Origin: Falsiroseomonas sp051860665
GTDB taxonomy: Bacteria > Pseudomonadota > Alphaproteobacteria > Acetobacterales > Acetobacteraceae
Assembly (NCBI RefSeq): GCF_051860665.1
Contig: NZ_JBHYDM010000004.1
Span: 289,224-353,223, forward strand
Length of the DNA: 64,000 nucleotides
Direction: 5' to 3'
The notes beneath the pieces were generated by a model. That model saw only the letters and a list, made by a program, of their open reading frames with translations, made no database searches and was not told the DNA's origin. Every line of letters starts with the position of its first letter. Positions within the stretch are counted from its first letter, which is position 1. Of the stretch, positions 16,131 through 25,559 are shown piece after piece. The position numbers were made by a program, and so were the translations under genes.

Positions 16131-17531
16131 ATGACCGAATACTGGCGCCTGCCGGCCACCGAAATCGCGGCGCTGGTGCGCTCACGCCAGGTGAGTGCGA
16201 CGGAGGTGGCGCGGGATGCGCTGGCCCGCCTCGAGGCCGCGAACCCCGCGATCAACGCCGTGGTGGATCATCGGCCGGAGGATGTGCTGGGCCAGGCCGC
16301 GGTGATCGATGCGGCGCTTTCGCGCGGCGAGGATCCCGGCCCGATGGTGGGCGTGCCCGTGACGATCAAGGTCAATGTCGACCAGACCGGCTATGCCACG
16401 ACGAACGGCCTGCGCCTCCAGAAGGACCTGGTGGCGACGCAGGACAATCCGGTGGTGGCGAACTTTCGCCGCGCGGGCGCGGTGCTGCTCGGGCGCACCA
16501 ATACGCCCGCCTTCTCGCTGCGCTGGTTCTGCCGCAACAGCCTGCATGGGCATACCAGGAACCCGCGCGATCCGGGCATCACGCCGGGCGGGTCCTCCGG
16601 TGGCGCGGCGGCGGGCGTCGCGGCGGGCATCGGCGCGGTGGGGCATGGCACGGATATCGGCGGCTCCATCCGCTACCCCGCCTATGCCTGCGGCGTGCAT
16701 GGGCTGCGGCCGACGCTCGGCCGGATTCCCGCCTGGAACGCCTCGGGGGCGGAGCGGCATATCGGCGGGCAGTTGATGGCCGTCTCCGGCCCCATCGCCC
16801 GCACCATCGCCGACCTGCGCCTGGCCTTCGCCGCGATGAGCCAGCGGGACGTGCGCGACCCCTGGTGGGTGGACGCCGCCCATGCCGGCCCGCCCGTCGA
16901 AAAGCGCGCCGCGCTCTGCATCCGCCCCGAGGGCATGGCCACGGTGCCGGAGGTGGAGGCGGCGCTGCGCGACGCCGCCCGGCGGCTGGAAGCCGATGGC
17001 TGGGTGGTGGAGGAGGTGGACTGCCCGCCGCTGCGCGAGCCCGCCGCGATCCAGGCCATGCTCTGGCTGGCCGAAAGCCGCCGCGGCCTGAATGCGGCGC
17101 TGCGGGACGAGGCCGACCCCGACGCCAGCTTCGTCTTCGCGCAGATGGAGGCGCTGTGCCCGGAGCCGGACCTGAATGCCTTCATGGACGGCCAGCAGAA
17201 GCGCGCCGGCTTCGTGCGCGCCTGGATGACCTTCTTCGAGCGCTATCCGCTGGCCATTACCCCCGTTTCCGCCGAGCTGCCCTTCCCGGACCAGGACGAT
17301 GTCTCCAGCCCGGAGCGGTTCCGCTCCGTGATGGAGGCCCAGCTCACCCAGGTCGGCCTGCCGCTGATGGGCCTGCCCGGCCTGGTGGTCACCACCGGCC
17401 TGGTCGGCCGCGTGCCGGTGGGCGCGCAGTTGCTGGCCGGCCGCTACCGCGAGGACCTGTTGCTCGCCGCCGCCGAGGTGATCGAGGCGGCGGGCGTCCC
17501 CGCCAGCCCCGTGGACCCCTTCGGAGGATAG
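16131..17531 (+). CDS. Amidase (amidase signature family)
   Basis: A 466-residue amidase with the full Ser-cisSer-Lys triad: Lys80 in VTIKVN, cis-Ser155 in GGSSGG, and nucleophile Ser179 in GTDIGGSIR. The 24-residue spacing between the two serines matches the family. It hydrolyses an amide to acid and ammonia. The ATG at 16131 follows AAGGGG at spacing 10. Its position after the CoA-ligase/CoA-transferase genes suggests it releases an acid fed into that pathway, but the amide is unknown. It converges on the D-aminopeptidase gene. Confidence 0.85.
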   Translation: MTEYWRLPATEIAALVRSRQVSATEVARDALARLEAANPAINAVVDHRPEDVLGQAAVIDAALSRGEDPGPMVGVPVTIKVNVDQTGYATTNGLRLQKDLVATQDNPVVANFRRAGAVLLGRTNTPAFSLRWFCRNSLHGHTRNPRDPGITPGGSSGGAAAGVAAGIGAVGHGTDIGGSIRYPAYACGVHGLRPTLGRIPAWNASGAERHIGGQLMAVSGPIARTIADLRLAFAAMSQRDVRDPWWVDAAHAGPPVEKRAALCIRPEGMATVPEVEAALRDAARRLEADGWVVEEVDCPPLREPAAIQAMLWLAESRRGLNAALRDEADPDASFVFAQMEALCPEPDLNAFMDGQQKRAGFVRAWMTFFERYPLAITPVSAELPFPDQDDVSSPERFRSVMEAQLTQVGLPLMGLPGLVVTTGLVGRVPVGAQLLAGRYREDLLLAAAEVIEAAGVPASPVDPFGG

Positions 17532-17537
17532 CACGCT

Positions 17538-17562
17538 CCCTCCCCCCTTCTCAGGGGGAGGG
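17538..17562. repeat. REP-like hairpin, copy 1 (possible bidirectional terminator)
   Basis: A 9-bp stem CCCTCCCCC/GGGGGAGGG followed by TCGGGGTGGGG, lying in the 51-bp gap between convergent amidase and aminopeptidase genes. Same family as copies near 22260, 31678, 32884 and 55955. Confidence 0.7.
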
Positions 17563-17582
17563 TCGGGGTGGGGGGCCAGGCG

Positions 17583-19133
17583 CTACCCCACCCGCTCGTA
17601 CCAAAGCCCCCGCGCCAGCCAACACCCCACCGTCACCCCGGCAACGCGGCCATCCGCCCCGCGCCGGAAGGCCAGCGTCCAATCCCCCGGCGGCGTATGG
17701 TCCAGCGCGCGCCAGCAGGGCAGGGCCCAGAGGTTTGGCCCGATCGGCTCCAGCAGCTCCATCCGCCCCTGGCCGAGGAAGCCGGAAAAGCCGCCATAGG
17801 CGACGCCGCCTGCCTCCGTCACCCAGAGCTCCGCATCCAGCTCCGCGCAGCGATAGCGGCCGGCGAGGCCCGGGGCCGCTTCGCCTTTGCAGGGGATCAG
17901 CAGGCTGGATTGCCCCTCCTGCGGCCGGTCCATCCACAGCCCTTCCGGCGTCGGGCGCAGCCGGGTGCGGCCCGTGCCGGCGCTGCCATCGGGGCAGAGT
18001 TCCAGACGTTCCGCCCCATGGCCGAAGCGCAGCCGCACCACGCCAGGCGCCGCGCTGTCCAGCCGCACGGAAAGTCCCGTCTCCGGCTCCAGATAGGCGC
18101 CCAGCCAGTCCGGCGGCGGCAGGCTGGCATCGGGCTGCGGCGCCTCCGCCCCCAGCACCGCGGCCAGCGCCTCCAGCGCCGCGGCATTGGCGTCCGAGAG
18201 GTGGTTGAACATCACCACGACTGAGACGCGATGCGCCGGCGCATAGAGCCGATGGCTGCGCCAGCCGCGCAGCGCGCCGCCATGGCCCAGGATGGGCGTG
18301 CCCCAAACCTCGGCGCGGCCGAGGCCGAAGCCATAGGGCGCCGGGCTGCCATCGGCGAAGGGAACGGGCGCGGCGAGGCGGGCATGCAGGCTGTCCGCAT
18401 CCTCGCGCGTCGCGTCGATGTGGCGTTCCCAGGCGATCATGTCGTCCAGGCTGGCGCCCAGGCCGGCATCGCCGGTCCAGATCACCTTGTTCACCGCGGG
18501 TCGGAAACCACCGGCCTGGCTGCCCTCATAGCCTTCGGTGCCGTCCGGCATGGCGCGGGTCTCGGCGGCCAGGATGGCGCTGTCCATGCCGACGGGCCCG
18601 AAGATGTGGCGGCGCAGAAGCTCGGCAAAGCTGCGGCCGGTGACGTCCTGCAAGGCGTCGGAGATCAGCCGGAAATTCTGGTTCACATAGGAATAGCGGG
18701 TGCCGGGCGCGAAATGCAGGCTGGTGGTGCCGGCGATGACCTGCGCGGCCTCCACATCGCCGAAGGCGGATTCGGCCGGCGCACCGTGCAGCATGGCGAC
18801 GGCCCAGTAGTCGCGCAGGCCGGACTGGTTATGCGCCATCAACCGCGCGGGCGGTGCGGCCTCGCCCAGCCGCGGCAGGCGCGCGCGTATCGCGGCATCC
18901 AGCGCCTCCGGCTGGCCCAGCGCGGCGAGCATGGTGCCGCAGGTGAATTGCTTGGTGATGGAGCACATGCGGAACAGCGTGCGCGGCGTGAAGGGAATGC
19001 GGCGCTCCGCATTCGCGAAACCCCAGGCATGGCGGGCCAGGACCTGACCCTGCCGCAGCACGGCGATGGCGCCGCCCGGGCCGGGGTAGCGGCGCGGCAG
19101 GTCGCGCAGGACGCGGTCGAGACGATCGGACAT
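17583..19133 (-). CDS. dap: D-aminopeptidase (penicillin-recognising serine hydrolase)
   Basis: A 516-residue protein, close to the 520 of Ochrobactrum D-aminopeptidase. Catalytic elements sit at nearly the same positions: Ser58-x-x-Lys61 (SITK), Tyr149-x-Asn151 (YVN) and His284-x-Gly286 (HGG). A beta-lactamase-like domain fills residues 1 to about 330, followed by two beta-barrel regions, as in DAP. DAP releases N-terminal D-amino acids from amides and peptides. The start at 19133 overlaps the EamA stop (ATGA); a longer start at 19148 is less likely. A general class C beta-lactamase-like esterase is the alternative. No signal peptide is seen, so it is probably cytoplasmic. Confidence 0.78.
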   Translation of the reverse strand: MSDRLDRVLRDLPRRYPGPGGAIAVLRQGQVLARHAWGFANAERRIPFTPRTLFRMCSITKQFTCGTMLAALGQPEALDAAIRARLPRLGEAAPPARLMAHNQSGLRDYWAVAMLHGAPAESAFGDVEAAQVIAGTTSLHFAPGTRYSYVNQNFRLISDALQDVTGRSFAELLRRHIFGPVGMDSAILAAETRAMPDGTEGYEGSQAGGFRPAVNKVIWTGDAGLGASLDDMIAWERHIDATREDADSLHARLAAPVPFADGSPAPYGFGLGRAEVWGTPILGHGGALRGWRSHRLYAPAHRVSVVVMFNHLSDANAAALEALAAVLGAEAPQPDASLPPPDWLGAYLEPETGLSVRLDSAAPGVVRLRFGHGAERLELCPDGSAGTGRTRLRPTPEGLWMDRPQEGQSSLLIPCKGEAAPGLAGRYRCAELDAELWVTEAGGVAYGGFSGFLGQGRMELLEPIGPNLWALPCWRALDHTPPGDWTLAFRRGADGRVAGVTVGCWLARGLWYERVG

Positions 19134-20044
19134 CAACGGCTTCCCCAAAGCACCAGCACAACCCCCGCCACCACCACCAGCGATCCCACCACATCCGCGC
19201 GCGTCGCCTTCTCCCGCAGGTAGAAGCGGCTGAAGGCGAGGGTGAAGAGAATCTCCACCTGGCCCAGCGCGCGCACCAGCGCGACCGGGGCGAGCGCGAA
19301 GGCGGAGAACCAGCAGGCCGAGCCGAGCGCCGACAGCGCGCCCACCTGGCCGCTATCCCGCCAGGTGGCGAAGACCGCGCGGAACTGGGAAGGCTCCTTC
19401 ACCGCGAGATAGGCGCCCTGCATCAGCGTCTGCATGGTATTGATGATGACCAGCAGCAGCAGCGCCTTGAACACCACGTCGCTGCCCGGCATGGCCTGGT
19501 TCGCCGCCTTGATCAGCACGCCGGTGAGGCCGAAGCAGAAACCCGCGCCGATGCCGCAGAGCGCCGCCGGCTGCATCAGCCCGCGCAGCAGCTCGCCCGG
19601 GCTGGTGCCACGCCCGGCGAGCGAGAGATAGAGCACGCCGCCGACGCCGATGGCGATGCCGAGCCAGGAGAGCAGCGACAGATGCTCGCCCAGCAGCAGC
19701 GTGGCGACGAAGGCCGCCTGCATCGCCTCGGTCTTCGCATAGGCGGTGCCGACGGCGAAGTTGCGATGGCCGAAGGCCATGATGAGCAGGTTGGTACCCA
19801 AAATCTGCCCGAAGCCGCCGGCGGCACAGAGCGCCAGCACGGTGAGGGACAGCGCCGGCAGCGTGCCGCCGAAGACGGCGGCATAGAGGCCGAAGATCGC
19901 GAGCCCCACGGGCACGCCATAGAGGTAGCGCACCACCCCCGCGGCATTCACCGAAAGCTGCCCGCGCAGCCGCTGCTGCATGGCGGTCCGCCAGCACTGG
20001 AACAGCGCGGCGGAGAGGGTGAAGCCGATCCATCCGGATATCAT
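19133..20044 (-). CDS. EamA/DMT-superfamily transporter
   Basis: A 303-residue protein with about ten hydrophobic helices in two homologous halves. The second helix pair of each half holds the usual small-residue patterns (GTAYAKTEAMQAAF; SALGSACWFSAFALAPVALVRALGQVE). EamA proteins export or import amino acids and other small metabolites. It lies 10 bp downstream of the enolase-superfamily gene and overlaps the D-aminopeptidase start, so it is the middle of a leftward operon and may move the products or substrates of those enzymes. Confidence 0.82.
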   Translation of the reverse strand: MISGWIGFTLSAALFQCWRTAMQQRLRGQLSVNAAGVVRYLYGVPVGLAIFGLYAAVFGGTLPALSLTVLALCAAGGFGQILGTNLLIMAFGHRNFAVGTAYAKTEAMQAAFVATLLLGEHLSLLSWLGIAIGVGGVLYLSLAGRGTSPGELLRGLMQPAALCGIGAGFCFGLTGVLIKAANQAMPGSDVVFKALLLLVIINTMQTLMQGAYLAVKEPSQFRAVFATWRDSGQVGALSALGSACWFSAFALAPVALVRALGQVEILFTLAFSRFYLREKATRADVVGSLVVVAGVVLVLWGSR

Positions 20045-20054
20045 CCGGTGGTTA

Positions 20055-21200
20055 TCAGCCCAGCCGCGGGTCCAGCCAAGGCCGGTCCATGCGTTTCCAT
20101 GCGGGAAATGCGCCGGGGTTCAGCGTGATGCCGAGGCCGGGTGCCTTTGGCAGCAGCGCGGCACCGTCGACGAAGCGCAGGCTCTCGCCCTGCACGATGT
20201 CGAAGAAGGCCTCCGTCTCGCCGTACTGCACTTCCAGCACCAGGAAGTTGGGGATGGTGGCGCAGAGATGCACGGAATGGGCGTGGCAGACCGGGCCGGT
20301 GGGGTTGTGCGGCGCGATCTCCACCCCCGCGGTCTGCGCCAGGGCGGCGATGCGCTGGATCTCGCCGAGCCCGCCGGCATGCTTCGCATCGGGCATCAGC
20401 ACGTCGTAGCAGCCGGCCTCCACCAGCGGGCGATAGGCGGCGAGGCCGGAGAGGCTCTCGGCGCCGGCCAGCCGCATGCCGCGCGCATTCGCCAGGCCGC
20501 GCAGCCGGACGATCTCGGCGTGGTTCGCCTCCGCCACCGGACATTCCAGCCAGAACAGATTGTCGGCGGAGAGATCGCGGATGAGCTGCGCGGCGCCGCC
20601 GGGGGAGAAGCGCCAATGCGCGTCCACCATCAGGTCCACATCCGGCCCGATCGCCGCGCGTACGGCGGCGATGCGGGAAAGGCCTTCGGCATAGGCGGCG
20701 CGATTGGCGGCGGTGCGGCCATCCTCCCAGACCATCGGCTCGAAGGGTGCCAGTTTCACACCCGCGAAGCCTTCCGCCACGGCGCGCGTCGCGGCCGCCG
20801 CGAATCCTTCCGGCGTGCGCGGATTGGCGCCGCGGTTGATATTCGCATAGAGCCGCACGCTGTCCGAAAAGGCGCCGCCGAGCAGGCGGTGCAGCGGCTC
20901 CCCGTTCCGCTGCGCCGCCAGGTCGCACAGCGCCTGGTCCAGCGCCGAGATCGCGGTGGCCGTCACCAGCCCGCCCGGCGCATGCGGCAGGTAGCGGGCG
21001 ATGCGGTTGCGGTCGCGCGCATCCTCGCCCTGCAGGTTCGCCGCAATCCGGGAAACCTCGGCCGCCATCAGCGGCTCGTGATTCGCCAGCGTGCATTCGC
21101 CGAGGCCCGTGCGGCCATCCTCGGTGGTGACCTCCAGAAAACTCCAATTGGTCTTGGGCGTGACGTTGAAGCCGCGGAAGGCGATGCCGGTGATCTTCAT
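20055..21200 (-). CDS. Mandelate racemase/muconate-lactonizing (enolase superfamily) enzyme
   Basis: A 381-residue enolase-superfamily protein. The C-terminal barrel shows the metal-ligand series DAHW, LECP and GAES, then PDAKHAGG and a later HNPTGPV. A GVKLAPF stretch supplies the first barrel lysine. These enzymes abstract the alpha-proton of a carboxylate to racemise, dehydrate or cycloisomerise it; the HNP-type stretch is reminiscent of acid-sugar dehydratases. Start at 21200 by ATGA overlap with the Bug protein gene. Substrate not determinable by eye. Confidence 0.82.
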   Translation of the reverse strand: MKITGIAFRGFNVTPKTNWSFLEVTTEDGRTGLGECTLANHEPLMAAEVSRIAANLQGEDARDRNRIARYLPHAPGGLVTATAISALDQALCDLAAQRNGEPLHRLLGGAFSDSVRLYANINRGANPRTPEGFAAAATRAVAEGFAGVKLAPFEPMVWEDGRTAANRAAYAEGLSRIAAVRAAIGPDVDLMVDAHWRFSPGGAAQLIRDLSADNLFWLECPVAEANHAEIVRLRGLANARGMRLAGAESLSGLAAYRPLVEAGCYDVLMPDAKHAGGLGEIQRIAALAQTAGVEIAPHNPTGPVCHAHSVHLCATIPNFLVLEVQYGETEAFFDIVQGESLRFVDGAALLPKAPGLGITLNPGAFPAWKRMDRPWLDPRLG

Positions 21201-22174
21201 GTGATGCTGATATTCGCGCGGGTGGCCAGGTCCTTCCACTTGGCGATGTCGCTGGCGACGCGGGCCATCAGCACATCCGGTGTGCTCGCCACCACCTGGC
21301 CGCCGATCAGCTTCACCCGCTCCATCACCTCCGGCAGGCGGCCGATGCGCTGCAATTCGGGCACCAGGCGGTCGACCACCATCTGCGGCAGGCCGGGCGG
21401 GCCGAAGAGCGCGTTCCAGGCGATGGTCTCGAAGCCGGCGAGGCCTGATTCATGCAGCGTCGGCACCTCCGGCAGGTCCGGCCAGCGTTCCAGGCTGGTC
21501 ACCGCCAGCAGCTTCACCTCGCCGCGGCCGACGAAGGGCATGATGTTCACGAGGTTCGCGATCAGGAAGGGCGCGTCGCCGGTGATCACCGCCTGGCCCA
21601 TCTGCGGCGCGCCGCGATAGGGGATGTGTTCCATCCGCACGCCGGCCATCATGCAGAAGAGCTCGGCCGAGAGATGGGCGGAGGAGCCGACGCCGCCGCT
21701 GCCGTAGTTGTAGTGGTTTCCCGGCTTCGCCTTGATCGCCGCGATCAGCCCGGCGACGTCCGCCACCGGGAAGACGCGCGGATTGACCACCAGCGCATTG
21801 GGCCCGGTGACCAGCAGCGAGATCGGCGTGAAGTCGCGGGCGAGGTCATAGGGCAGGTCGGGGTAGATCGCCGCATTGATGCCGTTGGACCCGGCATTGC
21901 CCATCAGCAGCGTGGTGCCGTCCGGGGCCGCGCGGAACACGTTCTCGACGCCGAGGCGCCCGCCGGCGCCCGGGCGGTTGTCCACCACGAAGGACTGGCC
22001 GAGCGCGCGTTCCAGATGCGGGGCAAAGAGGCGGATGGTGGTGTCGTTGCCGCCGCCCGGCGCGCCGGGTTCCACGATGCGGACGGGCCGGCTCGGCCAG
22101 GATTGCGCGCGGGCGAGGCGGGGTGCGGCGAGGCCCGCGAGGGCCGTGGCCAGCAGGGTGCGACGTTGCGGCAT
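21197..22174 (-). CDS. Bug/TctC-family periplasmic binding protein
   Basis: A 325-residue protein with a Tat-like or Sec leader (RRTLLATALAGLAAPRLARAQ) and the Bug signature WPSRPVRIVEPGAPGGGNDTT, then NRPGAGG and HIPYRG. These proteins capture carboxylates and other small molecules for TctAB-type membrane partners, but no TctA or TctB is encoded in this window. It is the likely second gene of the leftward run and feeds the enolase-superfamily enzyme by position. Confidence 0.87.
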   Translation of the reverse strand: MPQRRTLLATALAGLAAPRLARAQSWPSRPVRIVEPGAPGGGNDTTIRLFAPHLERALGQSFVVDNRPGAGGRLGVENVFRAAPDGTTLLMGNAGSNGINAAIYPDLPYDLARDFTPISLLVTGPNALVVNPRVFPVADVAGLIAAIKAKPGNHYNYGSGGVGSSAHLSAELFCMMAGVRMEHIPYRGAPQMGQAVITGDAPFLIANLVNIMPFVGRGEVKLLAVTSLERWPDLPEVPTLHESGLAGFETIAWNALFGPPGLPQMVVDRLVPELQRIGRLPEVMERVKLIGGQVVASTPDVLMARVASDIAKWKDLATRANISIT

Positions 22175-22259
22175 CTTGGGCCGTGCTCCGGGACGTTTCT
22201 CCGGAGGGCATCATGGCGCGGGGGGAGGGGCGGGGCCAGCCTTTGGGGAGCTTTGCCCC

Positions 22260-22341
22260 CACCCCGACCCTCCCCCGCAAGTGCGGGGGAGGGAGCAGGT
22301 TATATCCCTCCCCCGTTCACGGGGGAGGGTCGGGGTGGGGG
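22260..22341. repeat. REP-like hairpins, copies 2 and 3 in head-to-head pair
   Basis: Two copies in opposite orientation. The first is CCACCCCGACCCTCCCCC, a short loop and GGGGGAGGG. Six A/T-containing bases follow, then the mirror unit ending CGGGGTGGGG. Each half is a hairpin and the pair is one larger palindrome, resembling bacterial interspersed mosaic elements. Lies in the 183-bp gap between the amidohydrolase and Bug genes. Confidence 0.8.
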
Positions 22342-22357
22342 TCTTGCCCGCCCCCCT

Positions 22358-23773
22358 TCAGCGCCGCACCGTCCCCCAGCCCGGATTCTCCACCACCATG
22401 TGGCGCAGCTTCGCGCGGTCCAGCATCGCATCCGTCTCCCGCCACGCCGCCGTCGCGATCTCGGTCGCATCCAGATGCGGGCAGAGGCGATCGCGCATCA
22501 GCACCTGGCCATCCACCACCACATCCAGCACGTCCTGCCCATTGGCGAAATAGACCACGCGCGCCACCGGCATATTGGCCGGCACCATATGCGGCGCCGA
22601 AAGATCGACGGTGATGACATCCGCCTTCTTGCCGACCTCCAGGCTGCCGATCTCATGCCCCATGCCGAGGCCATGCGCGGCGTCGATCGTCACCATCTCC
22701 AGCGCCTTGCCGGGCGGCATCATCGTCTCGTCGCGGAAATGGCGCTGGTGGTAGCGGATGCACTGGAACATGTGGCGGAACATGTCGCCCGAACGGTCCG
22801 GTGCGGTGGCGTCGGACCCGATCATCACGGTCACGCCCGCCTCGATCATCTTCGGCGCCGGGCAATAGCCGCGCACGGCCGCGATGGCGGAGGGGTTGTG
22901 CACCACGCTCGTGCCCGTCCGCACCAGCGTGTCGATATCCGCATCCGTCAGCTCGGTGCAGTGGCTGAGCCAGGCATCGGGGCCGAGCAGGCCGAACATG
23001 CGGTCCGCCAGCTCGATGCTGCCCTGCCGGTGGCCGTCCTGGTGGAAGGGCGCGCCACGGGAACGGCCGGCTTCGCGCACCAGATGCCCCTGGCGCTCGA
23101 TCTCCTTCACTTTTGCGGCGTCGTGCTTGGCTTCACGATACACCGGCATCAGCGTCGCCACCTTCACGCGGCCCTTGTTGTGCCACTTCTCGACGCCGGC
23201 GGTGATGACATCGAGCTGCTGCTCGAAGCTCACCGGCCGTTCCACGCCGTCCACGCCGACATAGGGTCGCGGGAAGGGCGGGCGGGTCGGGCCGAGCACC
23301 AGCAGGCTGCGGATGCCGACCTCCTCCGTCGCCTCGGCATGCGCATCGGTGAAGGCCGTGTCGTCCACGCGCCCGATGCTGTCGCCGCCGCCGAGCAGCG
23401 AGACGCCGGTGGTGACGCCGAAGCGCAGCCGCTCATAGGCCGCGAGCTTCGCCTCCGCGCGCCAGAAGCTGGGCGGCGAGGCGAGGGTGTAGATGACGCG
23501 GCAGGCTTCCATCCAGCCGGCGCTGTCATTGTTGCCCATGGTCTTCACCAGCCCATGGCCGGCATGGGCGTGGCCGTCGATGAGGCCGGGCAGGATGGCG
23601 CGGCCGCGCGCCTCGATCACCTGCTTCGCCTGGCCGTGCGCGGCCTCCACCTCATCGGTCGGGCCGACGGCGAGAATGCGGCCATCCTTGATGGCCACGG
23701 CGCCATCCGGCAGCACGCGGCGCTCCGCGTCCATGGTGATGACGACGCCGCCGCGGATGAGAAGATCGGTCAT
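22358..23773 (-). CDS. Amidohydrolase/deaminase (ATZ/TRZ, SAH-deaminase-like family)
   Basis: A 471-residue metal-dependent hydrolase: N-terminal beta-sandwich strand (LIRGGVVITMD), metal motif GHAHAGH, FHQDGH and WLSHCTEL for the middle His ligands, VMIGSDAT for the metal Asp, and the C-terminal GSLEVGKKADVITVD strand. This is the pattern of S-adenosylhomocysteine/methylthioadenosine deaminases and chlorohydrolases, which remove an amino or halo group from a heterocycle. The ATG at 23773 gives the normal beta-strand start; one at 23794 adds seven residues. It is followed by the paired REP-like hairpins. Substrate unknown. Confidence 0.83.
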   Translation of the reverse strand: MTDLLIRGGVVITMDAERRVLPDGAVAIKDGRILAVGPTDEVEAAHGQAKQVIEARGRAILPGLIDGHAHAGHGLVKTMGNNDSAGWMEACRVIYTLASPPSFWRAEAKLAAYERLRFGVTTGVSLLGGGDSIGRVDDTAFTDAHAEATEEVGIRSLLVLGPTRPPFPRPYVGVDGVERPVSFEQQLDVITAGVEKWHNKGRVKVATLMPVYREAKHDAAKVKEIERQGHLVREAGRSRGAPFHQDGHRQGSIELADRMFGLLGPDAWLSHCTELTDADIDTLVRTGTSVVHNPSAIAAVRGYCPAPKMIEAGVTVMIGSDATAPDRSGDMFRHMFQCIRYHQRHFRDETMMPPGKALEMVTIDAAHGLGMGHEIGSLEVGKKADVITVDLSAPHMVPANMPVARVVYFANGQDVLDVVVDGQVLMRDRLCPHLDATEIATAAWRETDAMLDRAKLRHMVVENPGWGTVRR

Positions 23774-23860
23774 GCTAGTCCTCGATGAGGTCAAGAAAAG
23801 TCAGCGCTGCCCCGTTGGAAAAGGGGGCAGCGCGGATCGGCAGAACGCAGGCGGTCTGTC

Positions 23861-25429
23861 TCAATCCACCTTCACCAGCCACAGCCGCAGCCGGTTGTCC
23901 GGCGCCTGGCGCAGGTCGATCCCCCGCCGGGACGCCCAGGCGATGGGCTGCTGGAACAGCGGGATATGCGCGATCTCGCGGCGCTCGATCTGCAGCGCCT
24001 CGCGGATCAGCGCGCGGCGGCTGGTCTCGTCGGGGGCTTCCGCGGCGCGGGAGACCAGCGCATCGAATTCCGCATTCGACCAGCGGCCGTAGTTCAGCCC
24101 GCCCGTGGTCGGGCTGTTGGTGCGGAGCACCTCGTTCAGCGTGGAATAGGCATCCGCCAGCGGCAGCCCCGCATGGCCCAGCATGTACATGGAGAAGTCG
24201 CGCGTCGCGGTGCGGCGGGACCAGATATTGGTGGGCTCGCTCTGCAGCTGCAGCCGGATGCCGACGCGGGACAGCATCGCCGCCACCGCCTGGCAGGTGC
24301 GCTCGTCATTCACATAGCGGTCGTTCGGGCAGACGATGCCCACCGAGAAGCCGTTCGGAAAACCGGCCTCGGCCAGCAGGCGCCTGGACGCCTCCGGGTC
24401 ATAGGGCAGGCGGTCGTTCAGGTCGGCGGGCGCGCCAGTCAGGAAGGGGCTCACCATCATGCCCGCGATCCAGGCCTTCTCCCGCATCACCGTCCGCCGC
24501 AGCGCATTCACGTCGATGGCGCGGTAGATCGCCTCCCGCACCCGGCGATCGCGGAAGGGGTTCTGGCCGCGCACGTCGGAGTACAGCAGCTCGTCCCGCT
24601 CATAGTCGAAGCCGAGATAGATGGTGCGCAGCTCCGGCCCCTCGACCATCTGAACGCGGGAATCCTGCAGCAGGCGCGGAATGTCCTGCAGCGGCACCTC
24701 CACATTCGCGTCGATCGCGCCGGAGAGCAGGCTCGCCGTGCGCGTCGCCGCGCTGCGGATCGGCTGGAAGTTTACGCGAGTCAGGTTGTGCACGGGCGTG
24801 TCCCACCAGCCGGCATGGGGCTCGAGCACCGTGCGCTCATCCGGCCGGCGCTCGACGATGCGGAAGGGGCCGGTGCCGTTGGCCACGCGCGTCGCGCCCG
24901 ATTCGGTCTGGGCCGAGAGATTGGCCGCCTGCGCCGCATTGTTCGCGCGCGACCAGCCCTCATCCATCATGAAGAACTGCGTGATGGAGGCGAGCAGGAT
25001 GGGGAAGGGGCGGTGCGTCTCGATCTCGATCGTGTGGCTGTCGATCTTGCGGACGTCCTTGATCGCACCCAGCAGCCCGCGCGCCAGCGACCCCGGCCCG
25101 TTCACCCGCGCCCAGGTGAAGACCACATCATCCGCATCAAAACTCTCGCCATTGTGGAAGACCACGTTGCGACGGAGGTTGAAGCGCCACACCGTCGGGC
25201 TGGTGCGTTCCCAGCTCTCGGCCAAGGCGGGCTCGATCTCGATGCGGTCATTGTGCCGCACCAGCGCCTCATAGACATTGCCCATGAAGGTATTGGTGAA
25301 GGTGTTGTTGGAGGAGTGCGGATCCAGCGTCAGCACATCCGCATTATAGGCCCAGGTGAAATTTTTCGCGGCCAGCGGCGTTGTCATGGCGAAGGCGCCT
25401 GCGAGCAGGGTGGCGAGGGCAAGGCGCAT
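23861..25429 (-). CDS. ABC transporter family 5 solute-binding protein (DppA/OppA-like)
   Basis: A 522-residue periplasmic protein with a Sec leader (LATLLAGAFAMTTPLAAK) and the family-5 pattern: YNADVLTLDPHSSNN at the mature N terminus, YEALVRHND, PALAESWE, and DADDVVFTWAR. It binds peptides, opines or similar compounds. No permease or ATPase follows; the next leftward gene is the amidohydrolase, 87 bp on. It may therefore serve a transporter encoded elsewhere. It was started at 25429 because a leader peptide follows at once; the long open extension upstream is out of register with the divergent SIMPL gene region. Confidence 0.86.
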   Translation of the reverse strand: MRLALATLLAGAFAMTTPLAAKNFTWAYNADVLTLDPHSSNNTFTNTFMGNVYEALVRHNDRIEIEPALAESWERTSPTVWRFNLRRNVVFHNGESFDADDVVFTWARVNGPGSLARGLLGAIKDVRKIDSHTIEIETHRPFPILLASITQFFMMDEGWSRANNAAQAANLSAQTESGATRVANGTGPFRIVERRPDERTVLEPHAGWWDTPVHNLTRVNFQPIRSAATRTASLLSGAIDANVEVPLQDIPRLLQDSRVQMVEGPELRTIYLGFDYERDELLYSDVRGQNPFRDRRVREAIYRAIDVNALRRTVMREKAWIAGMMVSPFLTGAPADLNDRLPYDPEASRRLLAEAGFPNGFSVGIVCPNDRYVNDERTCQAVAAMLSRVGIRLQLQSEPTNIWSRRTATRDFSMYMLGHAGLPLADAYSTLNEVLRTNSPTTGGLNYGRWSNAEFDALVSRAAEAPDETSRRALIREALQIERREIAHIPLFQQPIAWASRRGIDLRQAPDNRLRLWLVKVD

Positions 25430-25559
25430 GGCGGGATCTCCGGCTGGGATACCGCCAGGGTCTGTCCGCATGGCGAAGCCGTCAATCGCCTTCCGAACGC
25501 CTGCAGCCCTTCCGGCACAGGAATCTGCCGCGCCGCCACCAGACTGGGGAAGAATCCGT

